This document shows positions 56,404 to 64,000 of a DNA stretch of 64,000 nucleotides, piece after piece. Source of the stretch: Reticulascus tulasneorum (taxonomy: Eukaryota; Ascomycota; Sordariomycetes; Glomerellales; Reticulascaceae); the NCBI GenBank assembly GCA_001557505.1, contig LSAX01000003.1, positions 4,154,001 through 4,218,000 of the forward strand. Reading direction: 5' to 3'. The position numbers and the translations under genes are program-made. Positions within the stretch are counted from its first letter, which is position 1; every line of letters begins with the position of its first letter. Under the pieces are notes generated by a model. That model was given only the letters and a program-made list of their open reading frames with translations, was not told the origin of the DNA and ran no database searches.

Positions 56404-56570
56404 GTTGGCATATATCGAGAGGAGGGGAGGGAGGAGAGGGGAGGGGAGCGAGGGCAGAGGATGAAAGGCAAGAAGCCAGTTGGCATATATTCGGTGATTT
56501 GTGTGTGCGTGTGTGTGAGAGTGAGAGAGGGAGAGACAGAGAGAGAAAGAGGGGAGAGACAGTGACGGGA
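56404..56570. repeat. Purine-rich and GT/GA microsatellites
   Basis: First a gagggg/aggag run, then alternating GT turning into GAGA. Simple sequence in the 3' region of the 627-aa gene. Confidence 0.75.
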
Positions 56571-58404
56571 CTACAGATTGTACATGATGAGTTCCAGTTG
56601 CCTTTGCGCAACGAATATAACATCAATTGAACCAACAACCATGTTGCCTCTTGCACCTTGAGCATCAGCAGAGGGTCTATCGATCCCAGAGTCCCACCAC
56701 AACCGCTCATACCAGGAACTGGGCTGAACTGGGCTTCTAGTAACCAACCCCCCGCGCAAGGGAGATTTTCCACCCCTCCTTCACAGGAGAATTTGTCAGT
56801 CTCGTGCACGTTGTAGATGCGCCTGCCCGTTCCCCGCATCCAGGGACCTATCATACCCCAACAGGGGGCGCAACCAAAAGAAACTTGAGTAATATGAATG
56901 TCTTGATTGGAGCGCAATTAAGGTTTCCGCCCTGCATTCAAGGGTCATTCCCCCGGACGACCCCTCCTCCCCGCAGATTCCAGCTGGTAAAGGTGACTGA
57001 GAGTTCGGCAGGCATCGGCCTTTTCGGTTGCGCTGTGTGGTGTCTATCCAGCTTTGGGACTTGGTAGCTGGTCTTCTGGGGAGCGCTTGGAGAGGAATGT
57101 GTCATGAGGGAACGGGATCTGCTGCGAGGAATCGAAATAGGGTGCCTTTGGGGAGGCCAGGTTCGTGAAGCTCGTGTCCTGCTCTCCCTTTTTTCTTCAC
57201 AATGTAGTATGGTAACTTGGTAAGAGTATCTGCCAGTGTGTGACTGAGCTCTCCACTCGACCTCTCTCGCTCTGATGGCAGCCCAAGTCTCGGTGGTAGG
57301 TTGCTTGCGCCTCGTTTGGATCATCTGTGGGTGAACATGGCCAGGGCGATGTTAGTCTATACCGACCCATTTGCGGGTTAACGCCTGCAATGCATGTGTC
57401 AAAGTCTGCTTGTCCTCTATTTCTGTGTCCTGGTGTACCTGCACATGTAAAGCTGCTATGCTATCGATATTATAGGTAGAGAACAGAGATGTACTTAATA
57501 CGGGCTTGGTAGGATCTCTTCGCAAGCCGCTATCAGGTTGCGATTTGCTAAGCTCATCTCTACGCTAGTCAGTCCTACTTGGCTCTAGACACCTTTGCCC
57601 TCCACTGAGCCAGCTTATCACGGCCATTCAGAGAGCATTAACACCACTTTCTGTATCAGTCGTTATAACGTGGCCATGGCATATCAACGATGAACCTGTC
57701 GAGTGGTCACATGTCTGGAACATATTAGTCACCGCTATAAAGATCACAGCGTGGCCGAACTCGATTTCGTCCATAGAAGTTGGACGCGCCGACCGGGACG
57801 ACATAATCGCTTATCTTCGTCCAGGATGAAAGCGATGTGTTGCAGTCAGCCGTTGCAAAGCCGTGTCTACGTTGTCGCCCACGAGATATCCTAAACAAAC
57901 AGACATCATGGCCTGAGATCGCTATCACAGAGCATATTGGCTATTGGCTACATGAGGCTGCTTAATCACACTACATACGATAATGCGTCTATTGTCATTG
58001 TGTTGACGTAATGCGGGGATTTGATAGAGCTTATTAGGAGTTAGCTTCCAATTGATGACTATTCCAACTGACGCTCAAGCCCAGGACAAAAGAGGAAGTT
58101 TAACTCGATGCGCATGCGCAATGCGCTGCACGATAGATGACAAACCCAGACCTCTGCATATAAGCCCGCAGAATTACCCGTTCCTTTTCATTTCTAAGCA
58201 GATAACTGGCTGGTGCTGCATCAAAACGCCGCTATGCTGACTCCCGAATTGGCAATTGGTCCCACACTGGCCGCTCTAGCACATCAGCACGATTCATCAG
58301 ATTCCACTTTGTGATAGGTTGGTCAAAACGCATTTGGCACCAATGCTGACTCATGTAACCAACGACGGTTCCTCTGGCACTAGGTAAACAATCAGCCGCA
58401 TACT

Positions 58405-58411
58405 TATAAAG
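58405..58411 (+). promoter_or_regulatory. TATA box of the SnoaL-like gene
   Basis: acttataaagac about 120 bp before ATG 58528, with a CA-rich leader. Confidence 0.5.
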
Positions 58412-58527
58412 ACATCGCGGCAGCCACTATACTATCTAGCATTCTAGGCAACGTGCTCCAATACTGCATCAGTCCATATCGTGCGAGTCACATATATCTT
58501 CCCCGAACACGTGCATAAGATCTCATC

Positions 58528-58929
58528 ATGTCCGTCACCGTTTCCACCAGTCCTTCAGAGCAAGACTCTACAGTCCGCGCCCTCCTCACCGCCAACCTCT
58601 TCGGGGTCTTCGACGAGCTGGATGATACGGCGCGCGCAAAAGCAATCAAAGAAACCTATGCCGAGGATGTCGTCTGGTACGAGCCTGACCGAGTTCTCCA
58701 CGGCCACAAGCAACTAGACACCCGGACCGTAGAGCTACAGGCACAAGGACCGGGCTTCAAGTTCAAGGCGGACGGGGAGATGGCCGTGAGTCAGAATATG
58801 GGCACGCTGAAGTGGTGGAGTGGACCTGCGGAGAAGCCGGATTTGATCCAGGGAGTTGATGTGATCATCGTCGAAGACGGGAAGATCAAGTTGCTCTGGA
58901 CGGCTATTAGCAAGGCACCGTGGTTGTAA
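58528..58929 (+). CDS. SnoaL/NTF2-like protein, 133 aa
   Basis: Intronless, complete and of the length of a single NTF2-like domain. The order of elements is typical: a helix pair (VRALLTANLFGVFDELD), then TYAEDVVWYEPDRVLHGHKQLD, an ELQAQGPGFKF strand, MGTLKWWSGPAEKP and a final GVDVIIVEDGKIKLLWTAI. The pattern FAEDvvwyEPD with GHxxL is that of SnoaL-like polyketide cyclases and related binding proteins of fungi; catalytic residues cannot be assigned. It has no signal peptide and is probably cytosolic. It may take part in detoxification or specialised metabolism, but no biosynthetic core gene is nearby. Confidence 0.85.
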   Translation: MSVTVSTSPSEQDSTVRALLTANLFGVFDELDDTARAKAIKETYAEDVVWYEPDRVLHGHKQLDTRTVELQAQGPGFKFKADGEMAVSQNMGTLKWWSGPAEKPDLIQGVDVIIVEDGKIKLLWTAISKAPWL

Positions 58930-59495
58930 TTTCTAGTCCGTATTCAGGTCAATTAAAAGTGCAGTATCACACCGGACTTCTGGTACAAATCCCAACTGCA
59001 AAGGCTACACCAACATTGTTTAAGTGAAGCGTGCTTCTACGAGAGTTATTCCTAATCTATGATACTGGGATTATCGGATCGCTGGTGGATCTAATTGCAT
59101 ATCAGCAGGATCGAGCAAGTTTTTGCTACCATTACGATGTACACCCATATTATAAGGAAACTCTCTTAGTATAGGATTGTGGTATTATATTTATCACTAT
59201 ATATATGAAAATCTTATCTTATGCCGTTGTATCGCGACTTTTACCTAGGCGGCACTCAGATTGGCTCTCTTGGGCTTTTTAACGCGCGGTTTATAGTTTG
59301 TGATATCGACTTACTTTATGTGCGTTTTACAAGAGCGCTTCCAAGAGAGCCTTTTGATGGAAGTGAAAGTGGGAAATGCTATGGTGTGGAAAGGTAAAGG
59401 GAAACTCCCCAACAACAACACGTAATGGGCTAGCTAGCTACACTATACACTAGGCAAATCGGCAATGGTCTGTTGGCTTACATCAACCTGCGAAT
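58930..59495. other. Intergenic, AT-rich, no gene seen
   Basis: AT-rich (especially 59150-59230), between the SnoaL-like gene and the rhamnosidase relic, which it separates by convergent orientation. Possible weak RIP-affected sequence, but this was not measured. Confidence 0.4.
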
Positions 59496-60400
59496 TCATG
59501 GGGCAATATAAGAAGGATCGTGAAACTGGTAGGTTCCGGATCCTACTACAACTGTGCCCCCCTTTGGCATTGTCACGCCCGCTTTCGTGTTCGGTGGCAC
59601 GACGACAGTCATACGGAAACCATCAACCTCAAATGACCACTGATACTGCACTTGGCCATACGGGGTGATGAGTTTGGCATCAGCATGCGTCAAGCCGCCA
59701 CCCGGCATAGGCGCGACAGCGATCCGCTTGTAGCCTGGTTGGGCGGGTGAGATGCCGCCGATAATGCGATGCATCCAGTCGGCCACAGCGCCAAATGCGT
59801 AGTGGTTGAAACTCGTCATCTCTCCCGGGTTGATAGATCCGTCGGGAAGGAGACTATCCCAACGCTCCCAGGTAGTCGTGCCGCCCATGACAACCCGATA
59901 TAGCTATGACGGAACTTAGGTCTGTAAGAGCATGCTATAAAAGTCTTCGGTGGCGTTAATACCAACCAGCGCAAAGCCTAGGGGTGGGGTGCCGGCGAAA
60001 CCAGTGCCGACGAGGTAGGCGTTTGCAGAGACGATATTACGAAGCGTTGCAGCTGCTTTGGACAGGTGCTCTGGATTCTGGTAGAGGTTGAAAGCCAGGG
60101 CGAGGGCGTAGGCAGTTTGAGTGCGATTAGCTATGTCCCCCTCCGGAGAGATCCACGCCTTCGCAAACTCCGAGCGTCGCCGTCCATGGTCGGCGCGATA
60201 TCTAGCAGCGTCCCGAGGTTTGTCGAGGGCGTCACAAATATCTGCCATAATCTCTGCCACGCGGACAATGTAGGCATCAGAGACGAGGACGGCGTGCGTG
60301 GTAGCTTGGCCGGCACTCTCAGGAGGGGACAGAGGATCAAACCAGTCCCCAAATTAGCCGACGTTACGACCCTAGAGGCCGATTCAAACCGTCGGGCTAA
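59496..60400 (-). pseudogene. GH78 alpha-L-rhamnosidase relic
   Basis: Two open blocks, about 60352-59916 and 59888-59496, are one reading frame interrupted by stops. Block 1 reads FGDWFDPLSPPESAG and continues into DICDALDKPRDAARY and GTGFAGTPPLG. Block 2 has WERWDSLLPDGSINPGEMTSFNHYAFGAVADW, the C-terminal active-site signature of family 78. These belong to the catalytic (alpha/alpha)6 barrel and the final beta-sandwich. In-frame stops TAA and TAG lie in the gap between the blocks (59889-59918). More (TAA before FGDW, TAG eight codons further up, and TGA further still) lie beyond 60352. The N-terminal two thirds of the gene are absent. Working homologues are secreted or intracellular rhamnosidases acting on flavonoid and pectin rhamnosides; this copy cannot make one. 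Confidence 0.85.
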
Positions 60401-61357
60401 GACTAAGCTACATTAAGGGTTTCATATCACGGTAAGAGCAGCTATCTGTAGCGTAATCGTTCAGTAAACCAACGGCTTTCATATACGGATTCGAATCGTT
60501 AATTCTGCTCGTAGACAAACGCTAAAGTCTAAACCTGAACTTACCAATTGCCTCTTGGCAATGTCCTCACATGTCAGGCTATGCTATTCGCTCCATCAGA
60601 ACCAATTGCCTCCAAATCATCAGACGAAGCTGGCACGGAAGCAGACTGGTATCTGTGCCTGATAACTACCGATGTTCTAGCCGATGGCCTAGGGGCCCGT
60701 TTAGGTAGAGAAGCAGTATTTCAGTACCCCGCGCCAGGCACCCCACATATTCGCTTGTAGGCTGTCAAGCATCCTGCTGGTAAACTCTGGCCAGCGATTG
60801 ACCCGACGATAGCTTGGCCATCGCCACAAGTGGAAGGCAACTGGCTAAGAAGCTCCTGTTACTTTTCATCTGCTACGATCTCCACAACCGTATCGCAGGG
60901 TTAGTGTGCGGGGTGAGCCTGTGGGGTAGACCCTGGTAGCTTCATGCTGAAGACACCTGCATTTCTTGATGGTTACTAAAGTCAATCTACACTGATATCT
61001 TGCTTTACCACCGCTTTATATAGGCTACTAGGACTGAGTTCATTACAGGCCGTCATGATGTCCCTATTGCTAACGACCTAATGCGGCTAGTGACCAGTCA
61101 TGCATGTGGCTGCCGGTGGCCATTGCCAAGTGGCGCCAGCTGTGGGCTGATGCTGCTGGTTCAACTACCATACGAATTACGAAATACGAATCACGAAACC
61201 AAAGAGCTCAGCCGCCCGCCGCTCCTCATAATACACATAATCCACAAGCTCAGAATTGATTCTCTTCGCAAGCCAATCCGGCATTGGTTATATGCACAAG
61301 TCTTATTCTCGTTGACAGCTCGTTACAGAACTGGCCACGGCCGTATGATCGAGCAAC
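60401..61357. other. Intergenic, no gene seen
   Basis: May include further decayed rhamnosidase sequence that I cannot read. Short ORFs at 60548-60760 and 61081-61482 lack motifs. Confidence 0.4.
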
Positions 61358-62182
61358 ATGGCGTTCGGCATCCATCTCATCACTGTTTCTCGTACAACAG
61401 GTATGGCAATTGCGCTCCTCCCAGTCATGGTTCCAGTCGCCTACCTGCTCTACATCAATCATCTCGTGTCTCAACAGACTAGAGCATCGATAGGGAGCCG
61501 AAATCGCGCTGCATCTGGATCATCCTCATCAATTCCATCCGGATTGCGGAAACCAGTGGCTCTCCCGCCAGAAGTTGAGCATGATGACTCTCAATGGGTT
61601 CTATCATACGAACGCGTAGAATCTTATCCTATACCGCTGTCTGAAGTCGCCTTTCCTATACAAACTCGTACAGATGCCACAAAAACGCCAGATCTACTTA
61701 CGGTTTGTTCGCGGGCGACCCACACAGCTTTCAGCTGGACACCTCAGGCATTCGCCATCCGTGCATCAATCAAGGATTCTGCAATCAGACGTACGTTCGA
61801 GAGTGCTTACATCGGAGACCTGGCATTTGAAGAAAAGGATCTTGTCAACGGAGTCTATCGTGTTGCTTATCGCGGTAATGGTGGCATAGAAGGGTCTGAG
61901 AGAGTCGAGCTTCTGATCGAAGCACCCCCGAGCTACACAGGGCCTGTCGTCACAGGGCTGATCATCGCCGCGGTAGAGAAAGTCGCTCATTATGAAAACG
62001 ATATGTTGGACCGGGAAAAGGAAGAAGAGCAAGTGAGGCTCGTTAGCGAAACTTGGTTGTGGAGGCAACAAGGCGAGAAACCAACACTCTTGGAAAGCAA
62101 GTTTCTTGGCCGTATCCACTCGTTTATGGCTGGCTGGTTAATTTTAAAGGGTCTTGAGGCGGTGAAAGTCAATAAGAATTAA
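61358..62182 (+). CDS. Membrane-anchored hypothetical protein, 274 aa
   Basis: Intronless, ATG at 61358; a Met at residue 16 is an alternative start. Residues about 14-36 form one hydrophobic segment (GMAIALLPVMVPVAYLLYINHL), probably a single signal anchor. The rest begins with a Ser-rich linker, then a folded region with WVLSYERVESYPIPLSEV, then CSRATHTAFSWTPQAFAIRA, LVNGVYRVAYR and a late YTGPVVTGLIIAAVEK. I recognise this as a family of fungal proteins of unknown function by its overall shape only. The C-terminal 50 residues are Lys/Glu-rich with a possible second hydrophobic stretch (FMAGWLILKGLE). Confidence 0.75.
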   Translation: MAFGIHLITVSRTTGMAIALLPVMVPVAYLLYINHLVSQQTRASIGSRNRAASGSSSSIPSGLRKPVALPPEVEHDDSQWVLSYERVESYPIPLSEVAFPIQTRTDATKTPDLLTVCSRATHTAFSWTPQAFAIRASIKDSAIRRTFESAYIGDLAFEEKDLVNGVYRVAYRGNGGIEGSERVELLIEAPPSYTGPVVTGLIIAAVEKVAHYENDMLDREKEEEQVRLVSETWLWRQQGEKPTLLESKFLGRIHSFMAGWLILKGLEAVKVNKN

Positions 62183-62505
62183 GGCTGAGTGATAGGACAT
62201 GCATCGTGGGCAAGGGTAGGGCATGGGCAAGCTGAAGCTGAAGTGAATTGCTGAGTGAATTGATGCCTGACTATTCTTTACCGTGGCACTGACCGACAAC
62301 ATAACTCAAACCAAACATTCAATGAGAGAGCCAAGTTTAAATTTTTCTAAAGTTACAAGCGATTGGTAAATTAACAATCTAATCATGCTACATATGTAGA
62401 AACAACGACACGGCATCTAACAGCCTCGGTATCCAAACAAGACGCAACTGGCCAAAACACCCATCATCCATCCGATTTCATCTCCTTCGCCTCCATCCCA
62501 AGTCA
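62183..62505. other. Convergent intergenic region
   Basis: 3' regions of the membrane protein gene (+) and the dehydrogenase gene (-). Nothing else seen. Confidence 0.5.
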
Positions 62506-63885
62506 TCACATCACAGCCTTATACTCAGCGGTCGGCCGCAGAGGCAACCCCGCCTTTACATACGCCATATCCATTGCCCGCGATTGCCCCAGACTATCTT
62601 CGCCACTCATAAACACATCTGTCGATCTTCCTCGCACCTGGTGGACAAACTGCTCCAGCATGTAACGGAAAGAGTCCCAGTGCAGCTCACCCGGCCCATC
62701 GATACCAGCCTCACGGAATGTGTACGCCTTTCTGTTCTCGTGGGTTTTCCACTGCTTAAGCACCGATCCATCTGCCGCCCGGATAGTCCACTCGTCTGTG
62801 ATTTCGATGCGGTGCCAGTGCGAGGCCATCAGATACATGGGAAGCGCAACGGTACGCACCCGAAACTTGGTCTGGCCGGTTGGAAGTGTTGGGTCCTCTA
62901 CGGCTGTTGGGCGGTGTCGAACATCGCAGCGCGGTAGCTGGAAAGGACCTTTCAGGTTCATCACTGCGACACCAGTGCCGCCGTTGGGGAAGCGGTATGA
63001 TGCTGTGACTGACTGATCGACAAGCTCATTGGGCGGCGCAAATGTGGTCGCCGTGCTTTCCTCGCAAGATTGAGGTTCGTCGCCGTAAATTTGTCGCAGC
63101 ACGTCGATTGGGTACGTGCCAGGATCCATGATGGAGCCACCAGAGAGCTTGTACTGAAACCGTATGTCGTCCTTCGAGAACGAGTACCATGGCGCAATTG
63201 CAGTAGCATGTGCGTATTCGACATTGGGTCCGTCAATGAGAGTTAAGAAGGACTGCCACGCTGGGTGAAAGCGGTAATGCATGGCCTCCATTAGTACCGG
63301 GGCATTGGGCTGCGAGAGAATCGGAGAGTGGAAGAGTGCTTCTGCCTCTTCGGCATTGGACACAGCCGGCTTTTCCAAAAGAACATGCTTGCCGGCTTGA
63401 ATTGCCTTGAGCGCCCATTCAAAGTGAAAGCCATTGGGAAGCGGTACATAAATCACATCAACTTCTGGGTCATCTATGATGGCTGCAGTATTTCATGGCA
63501 TTAGCTGGTGATGTGATATTCGATGGCTTGGGCTTGAGCGTACCTTGATAGCTATCCTTGACGACAGGAATGCCGTGTTTGGCAGCGAACTCGACTGCCT
63601 TCTGCTTATTACGAGCTGCGACTGAGTGGATTATAACATCCGGGTGTGATTTGGCTGGGGCGAGCAAGGCAGACGGCCTATCAACAACAGAACAGCAAGT
63701 CAGCAGGCTTTTCCGGGTATCATACATCTTCACCGTTTATCTCTAGTTGCCATTTCGCGCCATCGAACTTACGCTATATTTGCAGCACCCAGAATACCAA
63801 ATTTGAGTGGGTTCTTGTTCTTTTGAACAGTGGGTGGGTTAGATCTAAGTCTGTTGCGTCGAATAAAGCCAAGGACGGACCCCAT
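62506..63885 (-). CDS. Gfo/Idh/MocA dehydrogenase, 404 aa, three exons
   Basis: Exons 63885-63773, 63677-63544 and 63473-62506, with introns of 95 and 70 bp (GTAAGT...GATAG and GTACGC...CATAG). All phases agree. ATG 63885 precedes the Rossmann NAD(P) motif GILGAANIA (30-38). EKP is at 116-118 (HVLLEKPAVSN), the conserved catalytic Lys of the family; GGSIMDPGTYPIDVLR and ASYRFPNGGTGV lie in the C-terminal sheet domain. The match is to the NADP-dependent D-xylose / trans-dihydrodiol dehydrogenase-like group of fungi, which oxidise aldoses or related diols. It is probably cytosolic. The neighbouring rhamnosidase relic hints at a former sugar-use locus, but this is conjecture. Confidence 0.92.
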
Positions 63886-64000
63886 GGTTGCAAATCGAGG
63901 TTGTCTTGGAAGTGGAGTGTGACTTGTCTTGCACTTGAAGATTCGCGAGATGATTCTTTGATGTTTGTGTGCGAGTTGTGTTGCATTGGATCTCAATCAA
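63886..64000. other. Leader of the dehydrogenase gene
   Basis: CT-rich on the minus strand, compatible with a 5' leader. Contains no other feature. Confidence 0.35.

Larger units (their letters stand above)
56008..58527. other. 2.5 kb intergenic with purine-rich repeats
   Basis: No coding frame is supported. A G/A-rich block at 56404-56470 and a gtgtgtgcgtgtgtgtgaga-type microsatellite at 56505-56570 are the main features. A TATA box sits at 58405 for the next gene. Confidence 0.45.

Noticed and set aside
60360..60400. GGTTTGAATC on -, resembling a tRNA B box
   Set aside because: No matching A box or acceptor stem; it lies in the decayed GH78 frame.

Overview
The window reads as nuclear DNA of a filamentous ascomycete (Pezizomycotina). 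Genes are interrupted by short introns of about 36-124 bp with GT(A/G)AGT-type donors, CTAAC/CTGAC-like branch sites and (C/T)AG acceptors. It carries two HET-domain genes and a DUF7730 gene, families that are expanded in these fungi, and eukaryotic housekeeping genes (Mgs1/WRNIP1, mitochondrial Isa1, ARMH3/DUF1741, a DNAJC28-like protein). All family calls come from reading motifs; no database search was run. Splice sites were placed by hand and checked for reading-frame consistency.

Layout. 0-5 kb: the 3' end of a Cys-rich gene, an unrecognised 244-aa protein, a mitochondrial DUF1992 protein (-) and a 105-aa putative secreted protein. 5.4-10.3 kb: an SDR oxidoreductase (-) with a small coding-looking ORF behind it, then nearly 4 kb without a recognisable gene. 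10.3-16.3 kb (+): a secreted subtilisin-like protease of 954 aa, a DUF7730 protein and a small secreted six-cysteine protein. 17.5-19.1 kb (-): a five-exon gene of no recognised family. 21.4-34.4 kb, all on +: two unrecognised genes (one with a GC-AG intron), a HET protein, an epoxide-hydrolase-like alpha/beta hydrolase, a GH43 beta-xylosidase, a second HET protein and a GFA/CENP-V zinc protein. 35-46 kb, all on -: Mgs1, Isa1, ARMH3-like (six exons) and a 1412-aa disordered protein.

46-54 kb is an 8.2 kb stretch in which I find no gene. It lies between two divergently transcribed genes for disordered proteins, the 1412-aa one on - and a 627-aa one on +. 56-64 kb holds a SnoaL/NTF2-like protein, a decayed GH78 alpha-L-rhamnosidase pseudogene (-) whose stops fit C:G to T:A transitions, an unrecognised membrane-anchored protein and a three-exon Gfo/Idh/MocA dehydrogenase (-).

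Functionally the window mixes a housekeeping block (35-46 kb) with accessory blocks: secreted proteins at 4-16 kb, non-self recognition and carbohydrate use at 24-33 kb, and sugar-related redox genes plus the dead rhamnosidase at 59-64 kb. I see no complete secondary-metabolite cluster, transposon, CRISPR array, rRNA gene or convincing tRNA. The most open items are the unassigned five-exon gene, the 8 kb gene-free interval, the HET-flanked island and the RIP-like GH78 relic.
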